A stretch of 64,000 nt of DNA from Pseudomonas sp. Z8(2022) (GCF_025837155.1 NZ_CP107549.1:2976001-3040000); one strand, 5' to 3'; shown: positions 45,159-54,425, numbered from the stretch's first letter. The notes: generated by a model not told the origin, from the sequence alone. Numbers and translations are program-made.

Positions 45159-46102
45159 TGGCTGGCCTGTTCAGGCACTCCGGCACGCATGGACAGCGCG
45201 ATACGCTCTGCGGTTCCCAGAGGAATTTCACCGACCACGGTCACCATCACGTCACCGGTATTGGTACTCATCCGCCGCGAGACGGCCACGGTCGGACCCA
45301 ACTGGCTGCGCGCATCGTCGACAACGCTGCCGTTGAGGGGCTCGATGAAAACCGAAAAACGCGCCAGACCATCGCCATACATCAGGTAGGCGACAGCTTC
45401 TTCGGAAGCAGGATCCCGACGCAGCTGCGCCGTAGCGAGGGTAAAGCCCGGCGGCAGCCAGTCCGAGCGCCAACTGCCCTCAGCCATGCTGTCGGCTGCA
45501 CGCAAGCGCACCGCACGACAGGCAGAACTGGGCTGCATGGCGTTCTCAACAGGGGTAGACGTGTCCAGCTGGGCGAACTGAAAGCGCTCCAGAAGCTGGC
45601 CACGCTCATTCAGCAGCAGGGATTTGAGAGGCAGGCCGGCTTCCCGGTCGAGGTAAAGTTCGAAGCCGTAACGATGCTGATCCTTGGGCTCAAGCACCAG
45701 TACATCAGCCGGGCGATTGGCAATGCGCGACTGGCCGGCAACACGCATGTTGTACCAGTTGCCCAGCTGCTCTGCGTCCAGCTGACGGGCAGGCCAGGCC
45801 TGCCCTTCACTGACCTGGTCGGCCAGCGAGCCCGTGACGCACTGCGCCTGACCATCGACTTTGAGTACTTCCTGCGCCGGGCCGTCGAGCTGCAGAAGAC
45901 GCTCGCGAATCTGCCCCCCCTCTTCCACCCGATGCCATACGGCATGAGTGGAGAAACTGCCATTACGCTCATAGATGAACGTGCCCTGAAAACTTTGCTG
46001 ACGCTCCGCCGCGGCAAGGCGTCCAAGCAAGTCCTGCACTTCAGAGGCCTGCACCGGCAATACCAGCAGACCTCCAAGCAGGCAGAGGGGAATCGCGCGC
46101 AT
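45155..46102 (-). CDS. mucB: MucB (RseB), periplasmic negative regulator of AlgU
   Basis: Periplasmic protein that binds MucA and shields it from regulated proteolysis, releasing it when it senses envelope-stress signals. 315 residues: signal peptide (about 1-19, VLPVQASEV), an N-terminal LolA-like domain and a C-terminal domain, as in RseB. Starts 15 bases after mucA and overlaps mucC. Confidence 0.94.
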   Translation of the reverse strand: MRAIPLCLLGGLLVLPVQASEVQDLLGRLAAAERQQSFQGTFIYERNGSFSTHAVWHRVEEGGQIRERLLQLDGPAQEVLKVDGQAQCVTGSLADQVSEGQAWPARQLDAEQLGNWYNMRVAGQSRIANRPADVLVLEPKDQHRYGFELYLDREAGLPLKSLLLNERGQLLERFQFAQLDTSTPVENAMQPSSACRAVRLRAADSMAEGSWRSDWLPPGFTLATAQLRRDPASEEAVAYLMYGDGLARFSVFIEPLNGSVVDDARSQLGPTVAVSRRMSTNTGDVMVTVVGEIPLGTAERIALSMRAGVPEQASQ

Positions 46103-46117
46103 GTGACTCCTTAGCGC

Positions 46118-46690
46118 TTAGCGGTTTTCCAGGCTCGCAGCACGAGCATAAGGCAGAGCGGTTTCACCGGTACCCATCACGGCTTCCTGCGCATGCTGGC
46201 GCAGATAGTTCGGCAGGCGCTGCTCATGCCAGCTGGCAGTGCCGACCTGGGCAGGTTCACCAGCTTCTTCGCTGCTGCGATAGCCGGCGAGCAACGCTGG
46301 CCCCTGCACCTGCGGTACCGAGAGTACCGGAGAAGCATCCTGTTGAGCCAGCTGAGCGCCGCTCAGGTCATCCTGATTGTAAAAACGCACCCCAGCCAGC
46401 ACAGCAACGGTCACCGAGGCCGCCACGGCTACTCGCCCGACGCTGCGCCAGATCGGCGTCTTGCGCGCCGGAATGGCTTCGTCGGCCAATGCCGCGGAAA
46501 CCGCAGATGCGATGTCCAGTTGCGGTACCAGCAACTCACGGTGCATGGCTGCACGGGCGATCTGGTAACGCGACCAGGTGCCACGCAGCTCGCCATTCTC
46601 GCTGGCTGCGAGCACACGTCGCAGTTCCAGTTCGTCCGCTTCGTTATCCATCACCGCGGACAGCGATTCCTGCAGGGTTTCACGACTCAT
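46118..46690 (-). CDS. mucA: Anti-sigma factor MucA
   Basis: Inner-membrane anti-sigma factor that holds AlgU inactive. 190 residues: cytoplasmic sigma-binding domain (about 1-80, starting MSRETLQESLSAVMDNEADE), one membrane helix (about 84-103), and a periplasmic domain bound by MucB. The frame is intact; none of the truncations that cause mucoidy in clinical P. aeruginosa is visible. Second gene of the operon, 30 bases after algU. Confidence 0.95.
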   Translation of the reverse strand: MSRETLQESLSAVMDNEADELELRRVLAASENGELRGTWSRYQIARAAMHRELLVPQLDIASAVSAALADEAIPARKTPIWRSVGRVAVAASVTVAVLAGVRFYNQDDLSGAQLAQQDASPVLSVPQVQGPALLAGYRSSEEAGEPAQVGTASWHEQRLPNYLRQHAQEAVMGTGETALPYARAASLENR

Positions 46691-46720
46691 GGTGTTCCTC
46701 TCTTGGCTGTCGCCGCTGCC

Positions 46721-47302
46721 TTAGGCTTCCTGCAACAGAGGTTGCAGGGACTTATCAATAGCCTCACGTGCACGGAAAATCCGCGAACGTACCGTACCTA
46801 CCGGACACTGCATGACGCTGGCAATGTCCTCGTAACTCAACCCTTCGAACTCGCGCAAGGTCAACGCCGTACGCAGGTCGTCCGGTAGCTGGGCGATAGT
46901 TCGATGCACAGTGGCTTCGATCTCGTCGCGCAGCAATGCCCGTTCCGGTGATTCGATGTCCTTGAGGGCATGATCGCCGTCATAGAACTCCGCATCATCG
47001 CTACTGACATCACTATCTGGCGGCCGCCGACCGCGGGACACCAGATAATTCTTCGCCGTGTTGATGGCGATGCGGTACAGCCACGTATAGAACGCACTAT
47101 CACCGCGAAAGTTTCCAAGCGCCCGGTAGGCTTTTACAAACGCCTCCTGAGCGACATCCTGTGCCTCGTGAGTGTCGTGCACGAATCGCACGATCAAACC
47201 AAGGATCTTGTGCTGATACTTCAGCACCAACAGATCGAAGGCACGCTTGTCGCCACGCTGCACTCGCTCGACCAGCTGCTGATCATCTTCCTGGGTTAGC
47301 AT
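46721..47302 (-). CDS. algU: Extracytoplasmic sigma factor AlgU (RpoE/AlgT)
   Basis: Envelope-stress sigma factor controlling alginate, osmotic and heat responses. 193 residues, matching P. aeruginosa length. Region 2 includes YQHKILGLIVRFVHD and DVAQEAFVKAYRAL; region 4 has EGLSYEDIASVMQCPVGTVRSRIFRARE as helix-turn-helix (YEDIASVMQCPVGTVRSR). ATG 47302. First gene of algU-mucA-mucB-mucC-mucD, with two AlgU-type promoters upstream, so it is autoregulated. Confidence 0.97.
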   Translation of the reverse strand: MLTQEDDQQLVERVQRGDKRAFDLLVLKYQHKILGLIVRFVHDTHEAQDVAQEAFVKAYRALGNFRGDSAFYTWLYRIAINTAKNYLVSRGRRPPDSDVSSDDAEFYDGDHALKDIESPERALLRDEIEATVHRTIAQLPDDLRTALTLREFEGLSYEDIASVMQCPVGTVRSRIFRAREAIDKSLQPLLQEA

Positions 47303-47360
47303 GCATTCTCCTCGTTACGCCTGGAGAAGGTTTGCACCCGTAAGCGAATCAGCTTGCCAA

Positions 47361-47388
47361 GATAGACTCGGGCCTTACGCAAAAGTTC
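47361..47388 (-). promoter_or_regulatory. AlgU-type promoter proximal to algU
   Basis: On the minus strand GAACTT (47388-47383) and TCTATC (47366-47361) are separated by 16 bases, the sigma-E/AlgU pattern. The start site would be about 52 bases before the algU ATG. Confidence 0.8.
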
Positions 47389-47553
47389 TCCCCTCCAAGC
47401 AAGCTTCCTGCAGAGTTTTCATTTCTCTGGCTGGAATGGCCTCAGCGAAACCCTTCGCTGACGCAGATAATCTTATCGCCGCTCATTTCCACATCTTCCG
47501 CTGACTTCAGATGCAGGCACGCGCAGGCGCTCTCCCTTATATGGGCGACCTTC

Positions 47554-47581
47554 TATGGAACCTTAAAGACTAAAAAAGTTC
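47554..47581 (-). promoter_or_regulatory. Second, distal AlgU-type promoter
   Basis: GGGAACTT (-35 ending at 47576) followed after 16 bases by TCCATA (47559-47554) on the minus strand. The -35 is an excellent match, the -10 weaker. P. aeruginosa algU likewise has more than one AlgU-dependent promoter. Confidence 0.55.
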
Positions 47582-47612
47582 CCGAGCACGGCGGTCGGTC
47601 ATAAGCTGGCTA

Positions 47613-47639
47613 TTGTGCCGGTGCCCCTCTCTATATACT
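47613..47639 (+). promoter_or_regulatory. Sigma-70 promoter candidate for nadB
   Basis: TATACT (47634-47639) is a good -10; TATTGT or TTGTGC near 47611-47618 is a weak -35. It lies about 28 bases before the nadB start codon and is divergent from the algU promoters. Confidence 0.5.
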
Positions 47640-47667
47640 AGGGCTCGCTTTCACGCGGAAAACGGAC

Positions 47668-49299
47668 ATGAGCCACCACTTCCAGCACGATGTTCTGGTC
47701 ATCGGCAGCGGCGCTGCCGGCCTGACCCTCGCCCTCACGCTGCCGCCCCACCTGCGCATTGCGGTCTTGAGCAAAGGCAACCTGGCCAATGGCTCGACCT
47801 ATTGGGCACAGGGCGGCGTGGCAGCAGTGCTGGACGACACCGACACGGTCGAATCGCACGTTGCCGATACCCTCAATGCCGGTGCCGGGTTATGCCGTGA
47901 GGACGCCGTGCGCTTCACGGTAGAACACAGCCGCGAAGCCATCCAGTGGCTGATCGATCAGGGCGTGCCCTTTACTCGTGACGATGAAACGGCACGTGAG
48001 GACGGCGGCTTCGAGTTTCACCTGACTCGTGAAGGTGGTCACAGCCATCGGCGCATCATTCATGCCGCCGATGCCACTGGCGCGGCGATTTTCAATACGC
48101 TGCTGGAACAGGCCCGCAAGCGCCCCAATATCGAGCTGCTGGAACAGCGCGTTGCCGTCGACCTCATCACCGAGCGCAAGCTGGGGCTCGATGGTGACCG
48201 CTGCCTGGGCGCCTACGTGCTGGATCGCAGCTGCGACGAAGTGGACACTTTCAGCGCGCGCTTCGTGATTCTCGCCACCGGTGGTGCGGCCAAGGTCTAC
48301 CTCTATACCAGCAACCCGGACGGCGCCTGCGGGGATGGCATTGCCATGGCCTGGCGCGCCGGCTGCCGCGTCGGCAATCTGGAATTCAACCAGTTTCATC
48401 CCACCTGCCTGTATCATCCGCAGGCCAAGAGCTTTCTGGTCACCGAAGCCGTTCGCGGTGAAGGCGGCCTGCTCAAGCTACCCAATGGCGAACGCTTCAT
48501 GCAGCGCTTCGACGAACGCGCCGAACTGGCGCCACGCGATATCGTCGCTCGTGCGATCGACCATGAGATGAAGCGTCTGGGGATAGATTGCGTCTACCTG
48601 GACATCAGCCACAAACCGGCCGACTTCATCAAGAGCCACTTCCCTACCGTTTACGAACGCTGCCTGGGTTTCGGCATCGACATCACCAGGCAGGCCATTC
48701 CGGTCGTGCCCGCGGCGCACTACACCTGCGGCGGCGTAGTGGTCGATCAGCAAGGCCGCACGGATGTGCCGGGGCTGTATGCCATCGGTGAAACCAGCTT
48801 CACCGGCCTGCATGGTGCCAATCGCATGGCCAGCAACTCGCTGCTCGAATGTTTCGTCTACGCCCGTTCGGCCTGCACCGACATCGTCGCCCGGCTGGAC
48901 GAAGTAGCGATGCCCACTGCCCTGCCGAGCTGGGACGCCAGCCAGGTGACCGACTCCGACGAGGACGTGATCATCGCCCACAACTGGGACGAGTTACGGC
49001 GGTTCATGTGGGACTACGTCGGCATCGTGCGGACCAACAAGCGCCTGCAGCGCGCGCAGCATCGGGTACGTCTGCTGCTGGACGAAATCGACGAGTTCTA
49101 TTCCAACTACAAGGTCAGTCGCGACCTGATCGAGCTGCGCAACCTGGCACTGGTGGCCGAGCTGATGATCCGCTCGGCCATGCAGCGCCATGAAAGTCGC
49201 GGCCTGCACTACACCCTCGATTATCCCGAGCAACTGACCGAGGCACGCGACACTATTCTGGTGCCGACGCCCCAGGCTCAGCCCAGCGTCGCCGGCTGA
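47668..49299 (+). CDS. nadB: L-aspartate oxidase NadB
   Basis: FAD enzyme that oxidises L-aspartate to iminoaspartate, the first step of de novo NAD synthesis with NadA. 543 residues: N-terminal dinucleotide-binding motif [43 protein letters not shown] catalytic region (seen as [18 protein letters not shown]), [10 protein letters not shown] and [19 protein letters not shown] 47668. Divergent from algU as in other pseudomonads. Its last 47 bases overlap the convergent ygfX gene. Confidence 0.95.
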   Translation: MSHHFQHDVLVIGSGAAGLTLALTLPPHLRIAVLSKGNLANGSTYWAQGGVAAVLDDTDTVESHVADTLNAGAGLCREDAVRFTVEHSREAIQWLIDQGVPFTRDDETAREDGGFEFHLTREGGHSHRRIIHAADATGAAIFNTLLEQARKRPNIELLEQRVAVDLITERKLGLDGDRCLGAYVLDRSCDEVDTFSARFVILATGGAAKVYLYTSNPDGACGDGIAMAWRAGCRVGNLEFNQFHPTCLYHPQAKSFLVTEAVRGEGGLLKLPNGERFMQRFDERAELAPRDIVARAIDHEMKRLGIDCVYLDISHKPADFIKSHFPTVYERCLGFGIDITRQAIPVVPAAHYTCGGVVVDQQGRTDVPGLYAIGETSFTGLHGANRMASNSLLECFVYARSACTDIVARLDEVAMPTALPSWDASQVTDSDEDVIIAHNWDELRRFMWDYVGIVRTNKRLQRAQHRVRLLLDEIDEFYSNYKVSRDLIELRNLALVAELMIRSAMQRHESRGLHYTLDYPEQLTEARDTILVPTPQAQPSVAG

Positions 49300-49720
49300 A
49301 CTTCAGGCGCAAGCGCAGGCGCCGGTGCTGCTCCGGCGCCAATGCGTCGCGAGCGATGCACACCCCGCGACTGAACCTTTGCCCCGGCAGTCGATAGCGC
49401 AGCACCACTGCCAGCGGCAACGCCAGGCTGTCCGGGTGCAACTGCACCGCCTGCCAGCCGGCTTCAGCACTGTACAGATGCCAACCGAAGGCATCACGAC
49501 GCAGCCCGGTGATGGCGCGTGGCGCAGTCAGCAAGAGGTGGCGCGGCAACACCCAGGCCGCATGCATCAGACAGGCCAGGGATAACAACAGCTGCAACCA
49601 GAGGGGAATGTCGGCCAGCCAGGGCGCCGGCAAAGCCAGCGCCAGGACCGATAGATAGAGCCTCAGCAGCCAGCGTGATGGCTGCCAGCGGCACTCGAAG
49701 GCATCACTTGGGTTGGACAC
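49253..49720 (-). CDS. ygfX: YgfX/CptA-family membrane protein
   Basis: 155 residues with two membrane helices near the N-terminus (about 18-34 and 38-56) and a basic soluble C-terminal part. YgfX-type proteins are encoded next to sdhE; in E. coli the pair was proposed as CptAB, with inhibition of division proteins reported. The start is GTG 49720, 17 bases inside sdhE. The 3' end overlaps nadB by 47 bases on the opposite strand. Similarity to E. coli YgfX is low, so the name rests partly on context. Confidence 0.78.
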   Translation of the reverse strand: MSNPSDAFECRWQPSRWLLRLYLSVLALALPAPWLADIPLWLQLLLSLACLMHAAWVLPRHLLLTAPRAITGLRRDAFGWHLYSAEAGWQAVQLHPDSLALPLAVVLRYRLPGQRFSRGVCIARDALAPEQHRRLRLRLKFSRRRWAEPGASAPE

Positions 49721-49958
49721 GATCCAGAATCATGCGCACGATGTGGCGCAGGTCGGCATCCTCGGGCTCGCCGCGCTGCATGAACCAGCCGAACATGTCC
49801 TGATCCTCGCACTCCAGCAGCTTGCGGTAGCGCGCCTGATTCTCTTCATCCAGGGTCGGGTACACCTCCTGGACGAAAGGCACCAGCAGTACGTCCAGCT
49901 CCAGCATGCCACGACGGCTATGCCAGAACAGGCGATTCAGTTCACTTTGCTCAACCAT
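49704..49958 (-). CDS. sdhE: FAD assembly factor SdhE (CptB)
   Basis: 84-residue all-helical protein that promotes covalent flavinylation of succinate dehydrogenase. The signature RGMLELD (RGxxE, Arg16-Glu20) and the conserved [14 protein letters not shown] are present. AGGAG eight bases upstream selects ATG 49958 over the longer open frame. Forms a two-gene operon with ygfX; ygfZ is divergent. Confidence 0.93.
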   Translation of the reverse strand: MVEQSELNRLFWHSRRGMLELDVLLVPFVQEVYPTLDEENQARYRKLLECEDQDMFGWFMQRGEPEDADLRHIVRMILDRVQPK

Positions 49959-50103
49959 GCAACGGACTCCTCGAACGAGGGCCGCAGTATAACGGCGAAT
50001 TGCCTCGCTGTTGACCATGACGCAGTGCAATTGCGCTGACAAGCCCCTATCGCGCCCACTATGATGACGCCCCTGACCTTTATTCAGTGATTCGATTTGC
50101 ATC

Positions 50104-51045
50104 ATGGCCGATAGCGCTTACTTCACCCTTCTCGATCACGAAGGCCTGCTCGCCGTACGCGGCGTGGATGCGGCCAAGTTTCTGCAGGGCCAGGTAACCT
50201 GCAATCTCAATTACCTGAGTGCCAGTCAATCCAGCCTCGGCGCCCGCTGCACCCCCAAGGGCCGCATGCTGTCCAGTTTTCGTATCGTCCCGGTGGAGGA
50301 CGGCTACCTGCTGGCCATGGCCCGCGAGCTTGTCGAGCCGCAGCTGGCCGACCTGCAAAAGTACGCCGTGTTCTCCAAGTCCAGGCTCACTGATGAAAGC
50401 GCCGCCTGGGTACGTTTCGGCCTGTCAGGCGGTGATGCCGCGCTGAACGAGCTCGGCCTGCAACTGGACACCACCGGCGATGCTCTGACCAGCACCGGCC
50501 AATTGCTTGCAGTGCGGCTGAGCGACGGCCGCGCCGAACTCTGGGCGCCGGGCACCGAAGCCGAGACACTGCAAAGCCGCCTGGCTACGCTGCTGCCGCA
50601 GGCGCCGCTTAACGACTGGCTGCTGGCTCAGGTCCGCGTAGGTGTCGGCCAGGTGTTCGGCGCCACGCGAGAGCTGTTCATTCCGCAGATGATCAACCTG
50701 CAGGCCCTGGGCGGTGTGAGCTTCAAGAAAGGTTGCTACACCGGCCAGGAAATCGTCGCGCGCATGCAGTACCTGGGCAAACTCAAACGCCGACTGTACC
50801 GCCTGTGCCTGCCCGGTACGGCACTGCCGGCTGTCGGTGTCGAGTTGTTTTCCCCCGTTCATGGTTCCAGCGTCGGTGAAGTGGTGCTGGCGGCCCAGGC
50901 CGGCGAGGCCATCGAGCTGCTCGCAGTCCTGCAAGAGGATGCCGTGAACGACGGTCGCATTCATCTGGGCAGCAGCGATGGCCCGACGCTGACCCTGCTC
51001 GATCTGCCCTACCAGCTGGATGCCGACAAGGAAATCCAGCGCTGA
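50104..51045 (+). CDS. ygfZ: Folate-binding protein YgfZ (Fe-S cluster maintenance)
   Basis: Tetrahydrofolate-dependent factor that supports Fe-S enzymes such as the tRNA thiotransferase MiaB. 313 residues, GcvT-like fold, with the diagnostic [18 protein letters not shown] containing the conserved cysteine. ATG 50104. Transcribed away from sdhE; the HDOD gene begins 40 bases after it. Confidence 0.93.
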   Translation: MADSAYFTLLDHEGLLAVRGVDAAKFLQGQVTCNLNYLSASQSSLGARCTPKGRMLSSFRIVPVEDGYLLAMARELVEPQLADLQKYAVFSKSRLTDESAAWVRFGLSGGDAALNELGLQLDTTGDALTSTGQLLAVRLSDGRAELWAPGTEAETLQSRLATLLPQAPLNDWLLAQVRVGVGQVFGATRELFIPQMINLQALGGVSFKKGCYTGQEIVARMQYLGKLKRRLYRLCLPGTALPAVGVELFSPVHGSSVGEVVLAAQAGEAIELLAVLQEDAVNDGRIHLGSSDGPTLTLLDLPYQLDADKEIQR

Positions 51046-51085
51046 CTCCCCCCGGCGCCGCTTCGAATCCCTAAGAGAATCACTC

Positions 51086-51922
51086 ATGAGCAAGCTTGCT
51101 GAAAAAGTCCAACAGGAACTGATCCACGCCATCGAGAACGATGAGCTGGTGCTGCCCACACTGCCCGAGGTGGCACTGAAGGTTCGCGAGGCCGCCGAAG
51201 ACCCGGATGTCGGCATCCCGCAGATCAGCAAGGTGATCGGCAACGACGCCGCTCTGACCGCACGCATCATCAAGGTGGTCAACAGCCCCCTGCTGCGCAG
51301 CAACAAGGAAATCACCGACCTGCAGATGGCCGTCAGCCGTCTGGGCATCAACTACACCTGCAACCTGGCCACCGGCCTGGCCATGGAGCAGATGTTCCAG
51401 GCCACCAGTGACGTGGTCGACCGCAAGATGCGCGAAGTATGGAACAAGAGCACCGAAATCGCCGGTATCTGCCACGTACTGTGCCGCCACTACACCCGCC
51501 TGATGCCGGATCAGGCCACCCTCGCCGGCCTGGTCCATCAGATTGGCGTGCTGCCGATCCTGACCTATGCCGAAGAGCACAACGAGTTGCTGGCCGACTC
51601 CATCAGCCTCAACCATGTGATCGAACAGATCCATCCGATCATCGGCGACAAGATCCTGCGCACCTGGGAATTCCCCGAGCCCATCGCCATCGTGCCCAGC
51701 CAATACCTGAACTTCGCCCGCGACTCGGCCAAGGTCGACTACGTCGACATCGTCCAGGTCGCCACCCTGCAGAGCTATCTGGGCAGCGAGCACCCCTACA
51801 CCCAGCTGGACTGGAGCACCGTGCCGGCTTTCGCCAAGCTCGGTCTGGACCCGCAGGTCGACATGCAGGCCGATGAAGATCTCTCCGCCGCCATGGAAGC
51901 GGCCATGAGCATGCTGCAATAA
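51086..51922 (+). CDS. HDOD domain signal-transduction protein
   Basis: 278 residues, nearly all an HDOD domain (about 18-215), a degenerate relative of HD phosphohydrolases that lacks the full metal site. Typical pieces are LPTLPEVALKVREAAEDPDV, ISKVIGNDAALTARIIKVVNS and LAGLVHQIGVLPIL. Such proteins act in signalling networks (chemotaxis, second-messenger or stress control); the pathway here is unknown. ATG 51086 is favoured over the frame start at 51020, which overlaps ygfZ. Confidence 0.88.
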   Translation: MSKLAEKVQQELIHAIENDELVLPTLPEVALKVREAAEDPDVGIPQISKVIGNDAALTARIIKVVNSPLLRSNKEITDLQMAVSRLGINYTCNLATGLAMEQMFQATSDVVDRKMREVWNKSTEIAGICHVLCRHYTRLMPDQATLAGLVHQIGVLPILTYAEEHNELLADSISLNHVIEQIHPIIGDKILRTWEFPEPIAIVPSQYLNFARDSAKVDYVDIVQVATLQSYLGSEHPYTQLDWSTVPAFAKLGLDPQVDMQADEDLSAAMEAAMSMLQ

Positions 51923-51947
51923 AAGCACCGCACCAGGGATAGCAGAT

Positions 51948-51984
51948 GCCTCTATTCAGGTCATGCGCCTGAGCAAGTAGAGGC
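51948..51984. terminator. Stem-loop after the HDOD gene
   Basis: GCCTCTA (51948-51954) pairs with TAGAGGC (51978-51984), with an inner CAGG/CCTG pairing. It lies 26 bases after the stop, between convergent genes; no T-run. Confidence 0.45.
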
Positions 51985-52002
51985 CATGCGTTATGCATTC
52001 GT

Positions 52003-52034
52003 CCTGTTCGGCAGCACGCAAGCGGCCGAACAGG
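52003..52034. terminator. Second stem-loop between the HDOD gene and tctE
   Basis: CCTGTTCGGC (52003-52012) and GCCGAACAGG (52025-52034) form a perfect 10-bp stem with a 12-base loop. With the neighbouring stem it probably ends the two convergent transcripts. Confidence 0.5.
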
Positions 52035-52094
52035 GATGCCTGACGCTTGACTGGAAGGCTGCCCAAGACCTGCGCATTGCCGGTATACGAGCCA

Positions 52095-53492
52095 CTATGG
52101 CTCGCCCGCTGCGGGGGGAAACTCGACACGCACCCGCAGACCGTGCGGCAACGCCTGATGCAGGCTGACCCGGGCCTGATGCGCTCGACAGATCTCGCCA
52201 ACGATGGCCAGGCCCAGACCGGCACCGCTGCCCTGGTTACTGCGCCTGTAGAAACGCTCGAAGACCTTCTCGTGCTCGGCCTCGGGAATGCCCGGACCAT
52301 CGTCCTCGACCTCCAGCACGGCCGGCGCCAGAGTGCGGATGACCAGATTGCCTCCGGCCGGCGTATTCGCCAGCGCGTTATCCAGCAGATTGTTCAGCAG
52401 CTCGTTGAGCAGCGTCGGCTCACCGTCTATCCATACGGATTGATCAGCCTCCAGCGCCAGCGCGACGCCACGGGCATGCGCCAGCGGCGCCATGGCCAGG
52501 CCCAATTCGCGAGCCAGCTGGCTTAGGTCGATGCGCTGCGCTCCACCTTCGGCAATGGCCCGCGCCCCGCTTTCGATCCGAGCCAGGGAAAGCAATTGAT
52601 TGGCCAGCGAAGTCAGGCGATCGCCTTGCTGCGCTACCTGCTCCAGCGTGCTGCGCCACTCCTCGGGCTGTTCGGCACGCAACCCCAGGGCGATCCGCGC
52701 CTTGAGCGCCGCCAGTGGGGTGCGCAGTTCATGGGCCGCATCGGCAATGAACTGCGATTGCCGCTCGAACAACCCTCGCAAACGTTCGTTGAACTGATTC
52801 AGGGTTTCCACAAGAGGCAACACCTCACGCGGCAGGCCGCTGTCCGGCAGCGGCTGCAGGTCGTCGCTGGCTCTTTCGGCCACCTCCCGGCGCAATGCCT
52901 CCAGGGGGCGCAAGGCCAGGTTCACGGCCAGCCATACCAGCAACAGTGAGCTGATCGACAGCAACCCCATACGCCACAAGGTGCCAACCAGTAGCTCGCG
53001 CGCCATGCGTTCGCGCGCCCCCTGGGTTTCCGCCACGCGAATCTCGGCAATGCCGTTGAGCTGCGGCTCGCTGACTGGCTGCAGCAGACTGACCACCCGC
53101 ACCCCCTGATTGCGATACTCGGCATCGTAGAAGTGCGCCAGGGCCGGGTAATCGTCGGTGCGCGGTGTCCCCGGCGGAGCAGGCGGCAGATCTTCGTAGC
53201 CGGACATCTGATTGCCCTGCAGATCGAGCACCTGATAGTAGATGCGCCCGGCGCTGTCGTAGGCAAAGGTATCGAGTGCCACGTAGGGAATATTCGCGCG
53301 CAGCCGGCCGTCATCGGCGTGCAGGCCATCCGCCACGGCTCGCGCCGACGCCAGCAGCGTACGGTCATAAGCCGTATCAGCTGCACGACGGGCGCTCCAA
53401 TAGGCGGTGAGACTGCTCAGCAACAGGATCAGCGACAGCAGCAGTGCCAGGCGCCGCAACAAACGCCCGCGCAGGCTGACGCCACGGCTCAT
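52095..53492 (-). CDS. tctE: Sensor histidine kinase TctE
   Basis: Membrane sensor kinase of the tricarboxylate two-component system, 465 residues. Two membrane helices (about 13-31 and 168-192) bracket a periplasmic sensor of the 2CSK_N type; a short linker leads to the HisKA helix with phospho-acceptor His254 (FIADAAHELRTPLAALK) and an ATPase domain with NLLDNALANTP, DDGPGIPE and GSGAGLGLAIV. ATG 53492 overlaps the tctD stop (ATGA). It probably senses citrate or related acids and phosphorylates TctD. Confidence 0.93.
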   Translation of the reverse strand: MSRGVSLRGRLLRRLALLLSLILLLSSLTAYWSARRAADTAYDRTLLASARAVADGLHADDGRLRANIPYVALDTFAYDSAGRIYYQVLDLQGNQMSGYEDLPPAPPGTPRTDDYPALAHFYDAEYRNQGVRVVSLLQPVSEPQLNGIAEIRVAETQGARERMARELLVGTLWRMGLLSISSLLLVWLAVNLALRPLEALRREVAERASDDLQPLPDSGLPREVLPLVETLNQFNERLRGLFERQSQFIADAAHELRTPLAALKARIALGLRAEQPEEWRSTLEQVAQQGDRLTSLANQLLSLARIESGARAIAEGGAQRIDLSQLARELGLAMAPLAHARGVALALEADQSVWIDGEPTLLNELLNNLLDNALANTPAGGNLVIRTLAPAVLEVEDDGPGIPEAEHEKVFERFYRRSNQGSGAGLGLAIVGEICRAHQARVSLHQALPHGLRVRVEFPPAAGEP

Positions 53493-54160
53493 GCCTCGAC
53501 CGTCTCCAGCAGGTAGCCAAGCCCGCGGAAAGTGACGATACGCACGGTACTGCCTTCGAGCTTCTTGCGCAGGCGATGAATGTAGATCTCGATGGCATCA
53601 GGGCTGGCGTCCTCGTCCAGGCCGAACACCTGCGCCGCCAGCTGTTCCTTGCTCATCACCCGACCCGGCCTGGCGATAAGCGCCTCCAGCACGGCCTGCT
53701 CACGGGCCGTCAGACCGAGCGCTTCGCCGCGCAGACTGAAGCGGCGCGCACCGAGGTCGTAGACCAGATCGCCACAGCGCTGCACCTGCTCGCCACCGAG
53801 CACGCTGCGCCGAAGCAACGCCTTGACCCGCGCTTCCAGCTCGGTCAGCTCGAAGGGTTTGGCGAGATAGTCATCGGCGCCGAGATTGAGACCATGCACC
53901 CGATCCCTGACCTCGCCGCGCGCGGTCAGCATCAGTACCGGCAGGGTCTGACCACGGTCACGCAGGCGCGCCAGCACGGCGAAACCATCCAGACGCGGCA
54001 GGCCGATATCGAGAATCGCCAGCGCATAGTCCTCGCTGGAAAGTGCCAGATCGGCGGCCACGCCATCGTGCAGCACATCCACCGTCCAGCCGGCCCCCTT
54101 GAGCGCCTGGGCCACGCTTTCCGCCAATTGCGGGTGGTCTTCGACCAGCAGAATCCGCAC
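53489..54160 (-). CDS. tctD: Response regulator TctD (OmpR family)
   Basis: 223-residue response regulator. Receiver domain with Asp51 as phospho-acceptor and Lys101; winged helix effector domain from about 125 (LTAREQAVLEALIARPGRVMS, and IEIYIHRLRKKLEG). The start is taken as GTG 54160 (MRILLVEDHPQLAES) with GGAGG five bases upstream; the open frame also has ATG 54181, adding seven residues. Divergent from opdH, its likely target, 265 bases away. Confidence 0.92.
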   Translation of the reverse strand: MRILLVEDHPQLAESVAQALKGAGWTVDVLHDGVAADLALSSEDYALAILDIGLPRLDGFAVLARLRDRGQTLPVLMLTARGEVRDRVHGLNLGADDYLAKPFELTELEARVKALLRRSVLGGEQVQRCGDLVYDLGARRFSLRGEALGLTAREQAVLEALIARPGRVMSKEQLAAQVFGLDEDASPDAIEIYIHRLRKKLEGSTVRIVTFRGLGYLLETVEA

Positions 54161-54301
54161 CACCACCTCCAGCTGCACCATCCTCAGATGGCGCGCAGTT
54201 TAGCGCCGTAACCGCGACTGTGAATTGCCCAAGTGCCAAAGCAGGTCCTGTGCGCCGCTTTCGGTGGGCCAGTCCGCATCCCTGAAATCTGCCACGGAAA
54301 A

Positions 54302-54328
54302 CTTTCACAGGTGAAAGGCTAGTGAAAG
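54302..54328 (+). promoter_or_regulatory. Three-half-site operator candidate upstream of opdH
   Basis: CTTTCAC-AG-GTGAAAG (54302-54317) is a perfect inverted repeat, and a third GTGAAAG follows at 54322-54328, 11 bases from the previous copy, one helical turn. Position between tctD and opdH suggests binding by TctD or a catabolite regulator. Confidence 0.6.
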
Positions 54329-54346
54329 CTTGCCCTCATAGCATCG

Positions 54347-54387
54347 CTGCCAGGTGGCTCGATCCACCCGCTCGAGCGACCTGGCAG
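54347..54387 (+). other. Bulged stem-loop in the opdH leader
   Basis: CTGCCAGGT/ACCTGGCAG (9 bp) and GCTCGA/TCGAGC (6 bp) stack with one G-G mismatch, with a 9-base loop, about 40-80 bases before the opdH start codon. No T-run follows, so it is more likely a leader structure than a terminator. Confidence 0.55.
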
Positions 54388-54404
54388 TGGTGCCAGGCCG
54401 TTAC

Positions 54405-54415
54405 AAGAACAAGAA
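54405..54415 (+). promoter_or_regulatory. Hfq/Crc catabolite-activity (CA) motif at the opdH ribosome binding site
   Basis: AAGAACAAGAA contains overlapping AANAANAA matches, the target of Hfq-Crc translational repression in pseudomonads. It ends two bases before the GGAG Shine-Dalgarno (54417-54420). Confidence 0.6.
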
Positions 54416-54425
54416 TGGAGACCAC

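Noticed and set aside
46118..46690. Truncated mucA as a cause of mucoidy
   Set aside because: The frame is intact with sigma-binding domain, membrane helix and periplasmic part.
51986..52168. 60-codon plus-strand ORF between the HDOD gene and tctE
   Set aside because: It contains the 10-bp inverted repeat of a likely terminator and runs into tctE on the opposite strand; no family resemblance.
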